The notes under the pieces were generated by a model that saw only the letters and a program-made list of their open reading frames with translations, did no database searches and was not told the origin of the DNA. Positions 13,077 to 25,452 of a stretch of DNA of 64,000 nucleotides are shown one piece after another (within the stretch, counting starts at the first letter, position 1; every line of letters begins with the position of its first letter). The translations under genes were made by a program, and so were the position numbers. Origin of the DNA: Sabellastarte sp. h YS-2021 (lineage: Eukaryota > Annelida > Polychaeta > Sabellida > Sabellidae); the NCBI GenBank assembly GCA_964017235.1, contig OZ024928.1, positions 86,609,566-86,673,565 of the forward strand, read 5' to 3'.

Positions 13077-13820
13077 GGGCAAAACCCCACTCAGACCAAA
13101 CCCCACAGGACAAAACCCCACTCAGACACAACCCCACTCACTTTTTGAAATTTCAGGACAAAACCCCACTCTAATCATATTTTTAAAATTTTGAAGTTTT
13201 TTTAATTAAGTTAAGTCTTAAATTTTAAATGGACATCATGTTTAACTGTATTAGCTGCTCAGTTTTTAATGATCAAAGGGAAACTTTTATCTGCTAGTAT
13301 TTGAAGTGGGCTTTGTGTTCAGTGGCAGTAGTTACTCAGGCTAATTGCCTATGACTTTCCCCCATTGAACTCCTCCCCCAGCATTCACTTTGTGTTAATA
13401 ATGAAATAGAAACATTAATCTGGTCATGCTAAAAGAAGCCATGATGTATTTTCCAAACATAAGAGGGTTGGTTGTAACAAGAAGCCACAGTTTATGGTTT
13501 TCATAAACTGGCAGGAGTCCCTAATTTCAATCAGTTTTAAGGTTTGATCTTCAAATGATTTTTATGAAATTATATCAAATGTCAAATAATATTTTTGTTG
13601 GGTCCAAAGTATCTTTTGTTATGTATATTTCTATAATTATATCTGTATCATGGCTGTATATTTTTATCAATAAAAATTGTAGCACAATAAATGAATGTTT
13701 TCTACATGATGAGTGGGGTTTTGTCCTTACTTTTATAGATCTGAGTGGGGTTGTGTCTGAGCGGGGTTTTGCCCTCCCCTGTAAATATGAGTGGGGTTTT
13801 GTCTGAGTGGGGTTTTGCCC
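13077..13820. mobile_element. MITE with GGGCAAAACCCCACTCAGAC ends (744 bp)
   Basis: The first 20 bases (13077-13096) and the last 20 (13801-13820) are perfect inverted copies. Subterminal regions repeat CAAAACCCCACTC several times on the left (13077-13170) and GAGTGGGGTTTTG several times on the right (13710-13820), making a compound inverted repeat. The interior is AT-rich with no transposase. Any reading frame across its right half is a by-product. The target duplication is not clear. Confidence 0.8.
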
Positions 13821-15005
13821 GTTTACCCATCAATAATACTCAAATATATCAGATAAAATATGTCACATAAAATTGTATTACCTATAACACAAATTGAATG
13901 AAGTTTTGGAGAAGTTCTTGTCAAATAATGGAAAATTACTGAATAGAATTTAAAACTTAAAAATTGAACCACATCTATATTCATTACACATTCTCTGTAC
14001 TTAAACATGTAAAGCAATAATTACTCGAATATTTATTTTAGAAATGAGTACATATCATGTGAACTGGAAAAGTTTTTCCAGATTTAACAATGCATTCCTT
14101 ACAAACAGTGTCTCAACACATCACCTGAACATTCCTGATTGTAAAATGCAATACAACTGAAAAAATTACAAAGAATAAGTTTTCAAATAATGAACAATCA
14201 TTACTATATAAAATCTCAACACTTTCAATGGATTTGGTCTCCATTAAACATAAAAAATCAAATATTTAATGTCGCTAAATGTCAATATGCATATATAAAT
14301 GATATAGTATGGTAAACTATTCAGCATATCTGAAGAAAATTACAAAGAATAAAAAAATAGTGTTAACAGGTATGCCATCCACAATGAAAACAAAGATGAT
14401 ACAGGCAAAAATAATTGTTATGCATTTTACTAAATAAGCAATTCTCTTAGGCACATCACCAATTTAAAAGTTCGCTCAAAGCCAGGTAATTGTAATTCCT
14501 TTTATGCAAAATAAATGTTTGCAAACAAAAACCTTTTTAATGCCACCATTATCAATAAGACTTAATGGCCAACCTTTTCAGGTTTTCCTTGACAAGGAGA
14601 GGAGACAGTAAAAATAAACCTCAAACAGAAGTAGATAGGCTCAATATCAGTGTTGGTCGTATATTCAAAATCTGCTCAATTTCAAAATTGTGTATGCATG
14701 ATTTCTGGATCTTAAATTTCTGAGGCAACATGAAATTGTTAAAACAATTTCAAATTATTCAGCACAATTTCAAAATTTCTCTCAAGAAACATGTTAACTT
14801 TCTTTAAACAGCTTAATCTAATGTGCAAATTAAGAAAGATAATCAAAGGCTTAATTTAACAGCAAATCCTGTTTTTGGTAAAAAAGAACACCATGTAAAT
14901 AAGAATATGCTTAATGACACCAAAGAGTACTAAATTCATGATAAACTGTTATGTATGGTACTTTTATACACTGGAATTTTATATTCCGACATTAAGGTTG
15001 TCATT
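13821..15005. other. AT-rich stretch without recognised features
   Basis: No coding frame of note, no inverted-repeat ends and no obvious tandem repeats. It belongs to the body of the CACACAAAAT element. It may be intron or 3' flank of the minus-strand gene fragment further right, but nothing in the sequence shows this. Confidence 0.4.
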
Positions 15006-15188
15006 GGGCGTACTCCACACACTCGAATCCGACTAATCTGAATCCAAAAGATTGACAGATTACGTTAATTCGGACGGATTCCGAATCTAATTTGAACTCT
15101 AATAGTGTGCACACCTGAAGAATAAGTGAAAGACTCGGATTAATCTAAATCCCTCGGATTAACAGATTCGAGTGTGTGGAGTACACCC
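15006..15188. mobile_element. Short MITE (183 bp)
   Basis: The left end GGGCGTACTCCACACACTCG (15006) matches the complement of the right end, CGAGTGTGTGGAGTACACCC (to 15188), with one difference. The inverted match extends inward to GAATC. Subterminal GGATT/AATCC motifs repeat, so the whole unit could fold into a branched hairpin. No duplication is recognised. Confidence 0.75.
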
Positions 15189-16195
15189 TCTAAGATCCCG
15201 CTAATTGCAATCAACCAGCACAATGATTTTTATTTCAATACATGTTGCCTCTCTGTCATAAGCCACATACAATTGATTACGAAGTCAAAATAGGTGGGCC
15301 TGATTCATGATTGCTATTTGAACAAAATACCTTGACATGATGTTGTTTTATATTTACCATGAAATTGATAATATAGGGATGGCGTAACATGGCAGTATAA
15401 TTTAAGAAAACTGTATATCATAGTCAAATTTATGAATAGAAAAATCAGTTCCTGGAGTTCCTGGAAAAAAATAAATCAGCAAACGAATCAAATGTGAGAA
15501 AATATTCTTAAATTTTGCACAATTGCCACTTATATTTAAATCCCGAATTTGCACAAGCACAATTTTGAGATTATGCATATTTTAAAAGTGTGCCAAACAT
15601 CAGCATCAACCAGTTCCATTTTCAAGTAAATTTTACAAATTGACTAAAAGTTTTACAAGAATGTAATCCTTATGATACATTTATTTACCATTTACCACAC
15701 AACTGAGCAGCTTTGAAAGGTTTTATAATTGACAATTTCTTTCTTCAATTGTAATATCAAATATTTTAATGCTTCGTTATTAATCATTTTCACTCACAAT
15801 GGTATTTGCACTGTAATACCGCTCGATGTTCATATAACCAAAAATAAAAACAAGATGCAAGACAAAAATTGTTTATAGCATCAAATTCAGGTATTTTGCA
15901 AAATGCCTTCATCTCCAAAGCAAAATGTTTGGAAGTTTTTATCATTTGGTAAATTGCTGAATGGATAATCACACATAGAGAAACTTTAAAGATAATTTTT
16001 GTAAATTACGCAAAACAGAGGGATTCTTCTGTGTATTTTCAATGCCTACAACATTGTTCCACATGTTTTTGACAGAAACAAAATCTTAACAAAATATTTA
16101 GGTTTTAACACCAAATAAAAAGAATAACTGTCTAACATCATTTTCAACAAAAGCAGAATGTAACAAAATATTTAGGTTTCACACCAAATTAGAAA
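15189..16195. other. AT-rich stretch downstream of the minus-strand gene fragment
   Basis: No supported gene. A short direct duplication, AACAAAATATTTAGGTTT, occurs at about 16087 and 16158, each copy followed by CACACCAAAT-like sequence. The stretch would be 3' untranslated or flanking sequence of the gene ending at 16196. Confidence 0.4.
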
Positions 16196-17422
16196 TTACT
16201 GTCTTATATTAATTTCAAAAGACTTTGTGCTTTTTTTGCTGAGCTTTTGACCATGCTTGAAGTCCAGCAGTCCAACCTCCAGAAAGTTAAATGTTTCTTG
16301 CAGCCCATCAGGGTACTTGAGATTAAAAAGATAGGTTGCTGCAATTACTACAGCAACAGCCTCGAAGATGTTCGAGCATCTTATGCTCACATTTTCCAAG
16401 TTCACAACTGATTCTTTAAATGGGATGTTACTTTCAAAGCTTATCAGTGCCTTCTGTGAGTCCTCCTGAAAAATAGGGTAAAAGAAAATTAAACCAATTC
16501 AAACAGGTATAAACCTTACACACGGTCAAAAATCTTATGAATATGTTAAGTTTACCAAAAAATAGTAAACCAAGATCACATAAATAAAGTTTTAATATTA
16601 CAAGAAATCAGTGCCCAATCCTGTAGTTAACTTGAATCAGATAGAAGAACAAGTTTGCTACCATTTGTTCACAGTGGCAAATTTTAAAACTGGCACTAAT
16701 TTAGATGGTAATCCTAGCCTACAACTCTGTTAAATATGTAATTAACTGGTAAAGGCAGAGCCAAGAGCTCCGAAAAAGAGTTTAAAGATGCCAGCCATTT
16801 TGCAATACATCTATTTCACAGATTTGAAATTCATTTAAACCTGCTCTATTTTGTAATTGAGATTCTTTATTGGCAGAGATAAAATTCTACTAAGTTTATA
16901 TTACATTTTAAGATACTAAATTTACAACTGCTGTCCAAAATTAATTTAAAGTCACTCTAATTTTCAATTTAAGCTGTATAAAAATAGCCTATTACATTAC
17001 ATGGTGCTATGTTCATTGTGCTTTATACCATATGCATTCAAAGACTTATCAAATTAGTTATATGTGCCACCCTTAATATTTCCTCCTTGCAAAGCTTAGA
17101 CTTTATTCAAATTTAACATTACATTTTATGGTACTGTATTTTTATCATGCTTGATATAAGTGTTTCAATGGCTAACAATTATCCAGCATTAATTCTGATT
17201 CAGGGTAATATATTGGCTCAGGTGGTACATGTAATTTAAACGTACTCATCCCATGCTAAATCGCCTCATTTATATCCTATTCATATTACAAAATAAACAA
17301 GCCCTGGAAAGGTTGATAAATAATGAAAATGATAGAACTTACCATTTCTTTTGCAAACAAAAGTTCTGGGCACTCGTGTAGAAGATGTGGGAGGCACAAC
17401 AATGCTGTACAACCACGGACCA
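16196..17422 (-). pseudogene. 3' two exons of an unknown gene, fragment
   Basis: Two exons are visible on the minus strand. The upstream one (17422-17343, 80 bp) starts after TTTAATTATTCAG and ends at ATG|GTAAGT. The last one (16465-16196) starts after CCCTATTTTTCAG and ends in TAA. They read in phase: VRGCTALLCLPHLLHECPEL in the first, then EDSQKALISFESNIPFKESV and IFEAVAVVIAATYLFNLKYP in the second. The leucine-rich helix followed by a hydrophobic YLFNLKYP stretch recalls a multi-copy family of uncharacterised animal proteins often met near transposons, but I cannot name it. Upstream exons are not found; the next sequence upstream is a short element and then the Polinton. The gene may be host DNA captured by the DNA transposon, or one of the transposon's own genes. 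Confidence 0.55.
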
Positions 17423-17573
17423 CTGAATAATTAAAAAATTACATTAGTTTCACATGTTTACTTTTCAATAAGATACAACGATAGTCTACATTCTAGTGTT
17501 ACAACTAGGGGTGAGAGGAGACAAGAAATATGGTCCCGGAAACCAGTTGGACAAAAACCTGACCAGTGTCGGG

Positions 17574-18760
17574 AGTAGTATATACCGAGTGTATATCGAG
17601 TCGAGTTTCCCATCAATCATGTCACTTTTTGACAGCTGTGCAGCTGCCTGGGGCAGATGGTAGATGGATGGCTAGGTAGGGGAGGGTCGATACTAGCTCT
17701 ATACAGGTTATTGGGCTCTATACAGGTTCTTGAGACTGACTCAATGGGGACTTTTGTTTTACTTTGATAGTTTATAGCTATTACTCAGATGAATCATCAC
17801 ACAGCTGTGCTTTTTAATGGGCAAGCTCTTTGTCTGATTTTTTATGGGGTTAGCACAGCTGTGTTTAATGGGGCTTTGTCTGCTAGCTCCAAGCTTTGTT
17901 TTAATGGGGCTTTGTCTGCTAGATCTCGTGGCATTGTCAAATCAGCTGTGTTTAATGGGGGTTATGTCTGCTTAATGGCAGTGTGTGCTTTTTAATGGGC
18001 AAGCTCTTTGTCTGATTTTAATGGGGGGATAGCACAGCTGTGTTTAATGGGGCTTTGTCTGCTAGCCCAAGCTTTGTTTTAATGGGGCTTTGTCTGCGAG
18101 ATCTCGTGGCAGGGTTAGAACTGTTTTAATGGAACCTTTATCTGCTACAAATGTTTAATGGGGCTTTGTCTGCTAGCCAAATTTTTAATGGGGCTTTGTC
18201 TGCTGGCCATGCTTTGTTTAATGGCTAGCACAGCTGTGTTTAATGGGGCTTTGTCTGCTAGGCCAAGCTTTGCTAGCCAATCTTTTAAATGGGGCTTTGT
18301 CTGCTACCCATACTAGTTCACAGCTGTGGTTTTTTTAATGGAACTTTAATGGGGCTTTGTCTGCTGGCCATGCTTTGTTGTTTAATGGCTAGCACAGCTG
18401 TTTTTAATGGGGCTTTGTCTGCTAGGCCAAGCTTTGTTTTAATGGGGCTTTGCTAGCCAATTTTTTTAATGGGGCTTTATCTTCTAGCCTACTGCATCAT
18501 ATTACTACTGAAAACTGAATCATCTAATAGCCCTTTTTCTGCTGATGGGGGCTTTGTCTGCTACCCATACTAGTTCACAGCTGTGGTTTTTTTAATGGAA
18601 CTTTAATTGGGCTTTGTCTGCTGGCCATGCTTTGTTGTTTAATGGCTTGCACAGCTGTTTTTAATGGGGCTTTGTCTGCTAGGCCAAGCTTTGCTAGCCA
18701 AATTTTTTAATGGGGCTTTATCTTCTAGCCTACTGCATCATATTACTACTGAAAACTGCT
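17574..18760 (+). repeat. Polinton left terminal inverted repeat
   Basis: Complementary to 40564-39310 with small gaps; the outermost several hundred bases are nearly identical. Outer 200 bp: unique sequence with CAGCTGTGCAGCTG. Inner part: about 15-20 irregular copies of TTTAATGGGGCTTTGTCTGC, interleaved with the palindrome CACAGCTGTG. Weaker similarity between the two ends continues inward, including the TTAGGGTTAGGGCTTTGGG stretch near 18988, whose complement is at 39001-39024. Protein-primed replication of Polintons is expected to start at the ends of these repeats. Confidence 0.93.
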
Positions 18761-19780
18761 CTCCCAACCATCATGCTAAACACAGCTAGCCACATTGGAG
18801 GTCTATTGAAAATCTCCATTCCCAATTAAAATTAACGTGAAATTTCGAACCCCAGGGTAAGCACTCGAACGCAATTCCTCATATACATTCTCAGTATCAC
18901 TTGTTTAGTGATATGGCTTTATGAAAACAAAACAATTGCTCTCTATCGTATCTCTCACTTATTATACTGAATCTTTAATGTTATGGCTATTAGGGTTAGG
19001 GCTTTGGGTTTAGAGATGAAAAATCTTAATTGAACAAACTCCTAGATAAAATAAATCTCATTTGCATGCAAATCCTAATTTTCTTTACATCACAAAGACC
19101 ATTAAATCAGATAATGCACTAGATAAAAAAATTTAATATCAAATCTGAATCTACTCTCCTTTGTTACTTTATTTCCTTTGTATGGTTTCCAGCCAATCTG
19201 TTACCCTCTCACCTGTTCCCTTTTATATTTCCCACATCTGCATCTTTGACAGAAGACCCATTGTTCTATTATTAAAAATGTGTCACTTATTTTTATCATA
19301 ATTTTTACATAAATATTATAGCCCTCACAAAGACCTCCCCAACCCCCCTCAAACCCACCCTTTTGTATTTCTCACCTCTATCTCATTATGTGACTGTCAT
19401 TAGGAGCTCATACGTTAACTGACAAATACCTGTCTAGCACAAAGACTGCCCTAACTTTATTTTCCTATATTTAAACTTTCTCCTTTCACTCACATCTGTC
19501 TAATAACTCTTGTTTTATGTAACACGGGCTATTTATACTGGTAATGAAATGCTGAGCTTGCTTTTGTTTATAAAATTTTTTCTCTGACATAAGGATCCTG
19601 ACACTCTTTTCAACACATTTACTAAAAATGCTGATAAGACTAAATCTTTTCTATAGTAATTATAAACTCCCCAGTCGCTATATAAACCCCTGGGAAATCT
19701 GTTTTTGTGAAATATTAAATGCTTATCACTCTTGCGAAATTCTGCAAAAATTATTTTGATATAAAAAAGAATTGTTAGAA
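18761..19780. other. Gene-free stretch inside the Polinton left end
   Basis: Holds one copy of the element's dispersed motif (GAAAATCTCCATTCCCAATT at about 18809, followed by GGTAAGCACTCGAACGC). A telomere-like TTAGGGTTAGGG near 18988 is mirrored at the other end. No coding frame. It probably contains the promoter of the rightward polymerase unit. Confidence 0.5.
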
Positions 19781-20188
19781 ATGTCTCAATCAGGATTAAC
19801 TCTTAGGGATCTATTTCTACAGGTGGGAGATATGAACCTTCAGCACCCAGATTATTTTTTAGAGATGGCACTCAATACCTTTCATATTAAAAATTGTACA
19901 TGCCTAGGGGTGTCATTGTTTTATGTCTCATGCTTCATCTGGCATTATCCATCCTATACTCACAGGATTCTTCTTACAGCCTTTAGAGCCTACAAGAACA
20001 AACTTATTAAATCCTATTTAGGATGGAGAAAGAGGATGAAAACATATTCGACTCAGGCTCAGCAAATGCGAAGAATTATGCTTAACAGAATGGTTTCAGG
20101 TCAGAGAATGCGTAGACAGGTTATGAGACAGATGGGAATGGAAATCAATGATTCAGACTCTGAAGACGAAGGCATTCACTCTGTCTAG
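19781..20188 (+). CDS. Small Polinton protein of unknown function (135 aa)
   Basis: I start it at the ATG giving MSQSGLTLRDLFLQVGD. An upstream TTG would add only three residues. Middle: a mildly hydrophobic, Cys- and aromatic-rich stretch (CLGVSLFYVSCFIWHYPSY). Then a strongly basic helix with repeated RRxM/QMRR motifs (residues about 75-115). The C-terminus is an acidic tail (NDSDSEDEG). It lies 127 bp upstream of the protein-primed polymerase on the same strand. That position and the basic character make a replication partner, such as the unknown terminal protein, conceivable, but no motif proves it. I recognise no family. Confidence 0.6.
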   Translation: MSQSGLTLRDLFLQVGDMNLQHPDYFLEMALNTFHIKNCTCLGVSLFYVSCFIWHYPSYTHRILLTAFRAYKNKLIKSYLGWRKRMKTYSTQAQQMRRIMLNRMVSGQRMRRQVMRQMGMEINDSDSEDEGIHSV

Positions 20189-20315
20189 AACTCATTAATC
20201 ATCTGAAATCTTCAACAAAATCAATAATAATTGCAAGACACTCCCCTATATAAACTGGAAAATCTTCAACATATTGTAATATCTCCTTATTTTTCATATC
20301 TGAATACCCTGTACC

Positions 20316-23300
20316 ATGGAGTGTAGATGTTATTTATGTGGTTCTAACCTTCTGAATCAGAAAAATCTACTTCATCACCAGAAGTATTGTCACCAAGTAA
20401 CAGATAAGATACAAGAGAAATGCAGGATATGTGATCGACAATTCCATGATAACCAGGCCTTGTGTTTACATCTTCAAAAATGTGGAAAATATATCTGTAG
20501 GAGCTGTGATCTTCCATTTCTTACAACAGAGGCCCTCAACTTTCATGTGGAGACATTTCATAAGAAATCTACAGCTGCTAAATCTTACAGATGTGGCATT
20601 TGTAAATGCAATTTTGAGGGTAGGAGGGCCCTGTACACGCATAGAATGAGACAACATGGAGGCAACAATGATGACCCTGTCCTACCAGCCTTTATTGTGG
20701 ATAATGATGACGAAAATTTACGTGAGATTTACGTTACAAACATAGATCACATACAGGCTAACCATCAAGAGACTGAACTAAAGAATATCTACAATTTTCC
20801 AACCAATAATCTGCATGGGGGTTACAGGGAGATTCGATCCCAGGTGAGGGAAATCTATCAGAACCTACACAATGCCTTCAGGATTAATCTCGCCTTTGGA
20901 ACCATTTTATTTAACAATGAAACAAGGGAATACAGATATTTTGTTCCACATTACAACAGTAAGATTCTTCAATATCCTTTTCGAATTTCGAATATGAATA
21001 GTATTCGTTTTTTGATGAATAAGTTAGCTGGAATCGATATAATTACACAAGCAAGATCAGATAGACCCTCTACTGCCTGGAGCCTCGCCTTCATAACTAA
21101 TGTGCAGTATGTAGTTTTTAAAACAGAGTTTCCATTGGGAAATGCTGAAGACCTGCCAGATTACATCAAACAGAATAGGAATCTGAAGACAATGTATATA
21201 GACAAATGGACGGGCAAACCATATACAGACAATTTATGTTTCTTCAGATGTCTTCAACAACATTTTAATGGTAACAAAGATTTCCTCGAATATTTTCGTG
21301 TATGGATGAATTTTAAAAAATCAGAAAAATTAGGAACTTCTACTGGACAATTTACTGGTGTGACTATGGATGAGATGATGGATCTAGAAAGATGTTTTAA
21401 TGTAAAAATTTTGATATATTCTCTGTCACCAGATGGAGTTGTCTGTAATCTGTATAAATCTGTAAATAATTATGATAGTAAGATGTATCTTAATGTACAT
21501 GAAAACCACCTTAGTTATATTGTAGATATAAATAAATTCGCCAAAAAATTTCAATGTGAGAAGTGTCTTAAGTTGTTCACAAGAGAGTGGAACATGCAAA
21601 GACACTACAAAGTATGCTATGATAGAACTATCTACCATTTTCCAGGTGGCTTCCATAAGTCACCCTTAACCATATTCGAAAAACTCGAATCTCTAGGAAT
21701 ACATACCTCTGAGCAATCTAGATATTATAAACTCTTTGCAGTGTGGGATATGGAGGCGATGCTTCAAAAAACAAACCACAGCACCACGAGTAAATTGAAC
21801 TGGATATCCAAACATGTTCCCATTAGTGTGAGTGTAGCTTCTAACATAACCAATTTTGAATCACCGAGGTGTTTTATCAATCCGGATCCGACAATTTTGA
21901 TTCAAAATATGATGGAATATCTCAGACTGATTAGTATAGCCGCTCGTAAACAAATCTCCTGCAAATATTTTCATGTTTTATATGAACTGGATGAGCTCAT
22001 TCAGAAATATAAAGAGGATGGGGAGCAGGCGGATTCGGATTTCGAATCAGAGGACTGGGAAGAGGAACTCGAGTCGGACGAATCTGATTCAGAATCCAAT
22101 ATTGTCTTTACTCCAAGTAAGATTCTGTCACATTTCATATCCAATATTCAACAAGTTAAGAAAGAGTTTCTTACTTACATTACCCAACTACCTGTTATTG
22201 GATTTAATTCAGGTAGATACGATCTGAATTTAATTAAGACTGATATTCTCAAGTATATAAGTTTAAATTACACAGAAAATGAAATCTTCACCATCAAAAA
22301 AGAAAACAGCTATCTCACCATAGGTACTCCACATATGAAATTTTTAGATATTTCTAATTATTTAGCAGCTGGATGTTCCTATGAGAAGTTTCTTAAAGCC
22401 TATGGTTGTGACATTCCAAAAGGTGTTTTTCCTTATGAATGGTTTGATTCTCTTGAAAAATTAGACTGCACCTGCTTACCGGAAATGAAAGATTTCTATT
22501 CTAAAATGAAGATGTCTAACCCATTAGAATCTGAGTCTGAGTATGAAGAGCTTAGAAATCTTTGGAATAAGAATGGTATGAGGACTTTTAGGGATTATTT
22601 AATACATTACAATAATCTAGATACTGGACCCTTCTGTGAAGCCCTCACTACTTTCATAGATCTTTATGTATCGGAAGGGATAGATATTTTTAAAGATTAC
22701 ATCACCTTGCCTGGTGTAGCCAGAAAAATGATCTATACCTCCTCAGAGAGTAATTTTGCACTCTTCAATTCAGATAACGCAGACCTATACTATACATTTA
22801 AACAAAATATTGTGGGAGGTCCTAGCATAATTTTTAGCAGATATCAAGAAAAAGGGGTAACAAAAATTAAAAATGTAGAAAATAACTTATGTGAGAGCGT
22901 GGTGGGTTATGACTGTAATGGCCTCTATTCCTATGCTATCAAGCAGCTAATGCCAAGCGGTGTGTATGTAAGAAGATTCCCTGAAAACCATTTTAGACCA
23001 GAGGTTAGCGAAAGGTACATAGATTCATACGTTTGGTTAGATTGTCTCAGCTGTAAAGAGGGAATAAAAATTCGACATAAATTAAATAATCAAAAAGAGG
23101 TGAGAATAGGGAACTTTAGGGTAGATGGTTTTTGTTATCAAAATAAAACAGTTTATGAATTTAATGGATGTTATTACCACGGTTGTAAATTTAACTGCTT
23201 TATAGTTAAAAATTTAAAAAACAAAACCTGGTCAGAAAGACTGAAAAAAGTGCAACAGAGGGATAAAGCTAGAATGAACTACATAATTTCACAGGGTTAT

Positions 23301-25129
23301 AAATTTGTGGCTATTCAGCAATGTCAATTTATCTCCAAAATAAAACCCAAATGCCTCCGATTTTATGAACATTACCTCCCTTCTTACTACAGGAAAAATA
23401 AGGGGGATTTAACACACTCAAAGATCTTAACATATGTTAAAAATGGAAGATTGTTTGGTGCATTAGAGGTAGATATCCAGGTGGAGGAGGGGCATGAAGA
23501 TTTCTTTCAAGAATATCCCCCTTTTTTGCTACTTGTGAGGTACCAATGGAGGTAATAGGTTCACATATGCTCTCCTATTGTAACGCCAATGACATTCAAT
23601 TTAAAAGTAAAAGACTTCTGATTAGTGGGCTTAAGGCTCGCAAAATTTTACTTGCCACCCCTCTTTTGCAGTGGTATCTGAAAAATAAATGTCAAGTCTC
23701 AAAAATCTATCAGATAATCGAATTTCAACCCAAACCCTCATTCACTTCATTCATAGATAAGGTGACCCATCACAGGATTCAGGGTGAATTAGAGGCAGAT
23801 AAAGCAATTATAGGGGACACCTTCAAATTGATAAGTAATTCCAGTTATGGTTCCTTTCTCATGAATAAAACTAAACATTCTAATGTGAGATATCTAGTGG
23901 ATAAGAATAAAGTCCGAAAAATAATAAACTCTTGCATTTTTAAAGATATGCAGGATATTAATGGAGTTTTTGAGGTAGAGACCTATAAGTCTAGAATTGT
24001 GATGGATAACCCTATACAAATTGTTTTTTTTATTTTACAATATGCGAAGTTAAGAATGTTGGAATTTTATTATGACTGCTTACTGAAATACCTTAGACCC
24101 CAGTCATTTGAATTAACGGAAACTGACACCGATAGTCTGTATATGGCTATAAATCAATCTGATCTAGATCTTTGTGTTAGGGGAAGATACCGACAGAAAT
24201 ATCATAAGGAAATTTTTGGGTCCTGTTCTGATGAGTTGAATGCACTCTGGTTTCCAACACGCTGCTGCTCCCACCATATCACCATAGATAAGAAAATCCC
24301 AGGGATTTTTAAGAAAGAATTCTCTGGATTTCGAATGTTATCACTCTGTTCAAAATCCTATATCATAGAGGATCAGGATGGTAAACAGAAAATATCTTCT
24401 AAAGGTATTTCTAAAAAAAATTTAACTGATGCTATGGCTAAATTTACTCACACTCTAAGCACTGGAGAGACAAGTTTCTCCACCAATTTAGGATTTAGAA
24501 TGAGGGATGCTAATATGTTTACCTATTCACAAACTAAAATAGGATTCAATTATTTTTATTGTAAGAGAGAGGTGCAAGATGATGGGATCACAACCAGACC
24601 TTTAAATATAACCCTCTCACCATGGGAAAGAGAATCCCTGGTTGTATCAGAGGTACAGGATCCCCTATCTAATCTGTACTATTCTCAGATGAGAGTAGAC
24701 GCCTTATCTTATCATTCAATTGAACAAATGTTTTATCACCTTTTAGCCAAACATTACAAAAATATTACACTTTGTCATAAGATTTTGCTGGAAACAGATC
24801 CCCTTAATGTATACAATCATCTTGACAAAACATTTATCTCAAAAAGTAGAAATGAAGAAATTAAGAAGGATATTATGCACCTATGTGTCTCTGAAAAATT
24901 TAGGCAGTGTCAAAATTTTCGAGATCAACTAGTATCTGTTAATGATAAGGCTATTTATTATAAGCAGCCTAATTATAGTAGAGAGGATGAGGCCTATTGG
25001 GGTGTCAGTAACCCCACTAAACTTATTTCTGTGCTTCCCCCTAATTCTCTAGCCGGAAATAACATCATGGGTGAGCTAATTATGGATTGCTGTCGAAAAT
25101 TTTCTACTGAAATCTCCATTCCCAATTAA
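20316..25129 (+). pseudogene. Protein-primed family B DNA polymerase (pPolB) region
   Basis: Replicates the element from its protein-capped ends. The first part (from MECRCYLCGSNL) begins with three to four C2H2-type zinc fingers (residues about 3-115), with another at about 415-440. Next come the exonuclease motifs (FAVWDMEAM near residue 478; GFNSGRYDLN near 628) and the first palm motif (YDCNGLYSYAI near 864). Then comes the VDGFCYQNKTVYEFNG segment typical of Polinton polymerases. The later part holds the KLISNSSYGSF motif (from about 23827) and the catalytic TDTDSLYMAI (from about 24118). The length matches Polinton PolB. The coding region is not one continuous frame, about one break, so it is listed as broken. 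Its 3' end (FSTEISIPN) runs into a copy of the element's dispersed motif, which supplies the stop codon. Confidence 0.93.
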
Positions 25130-25452
25130 AATTAACAGGAAATTTTGAACCAGAAGGTAAGCACCCCAACGCATTGCCTCTGAATTCCTGTCACTTTTTG
25201 CTGCGACAGTACAGACTGAGGAACTCTGTTGAAAATCTCCATTCCCAATTAAAAATAACAGGAAATTTCGAACCCGAAGGTAAGCACCCGAACGCATTTG
25301 CTCTGAATACTTGTCAGCGTTTTATGATAGTACTGACTGAGGAACTCTGTTGAGCAGGACACAGATGATTCAAGTATGCAATTGTTTTTTTTGAAGAAAT
25401 AACAGAGAAAATATATTTTAATGTAATACCATTTATTTCTTATACTGAATCG
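25130..25452. repeat. Two tandem copies of the dispersed motif between convergent units
   Basis: Copies at about 25105-25190 and 25226-25310 are about 125 bp apart; each continues into GACTGAGGAACTCTGTTGA. They sit exactly where the rightward polymerase unit meets the leftward protease end. On the plus strand each ends in AAGGTAAGCACC, which looks like a splice donor. On the minus strand each reads into TTTTCAACAG, which looks like an acceptor. Confidence 0.7.

Noticed and set aside
18988-19012. A true interstitial telomere
   Set aside because: Only two TTAGGG units, as part of a transposon end.
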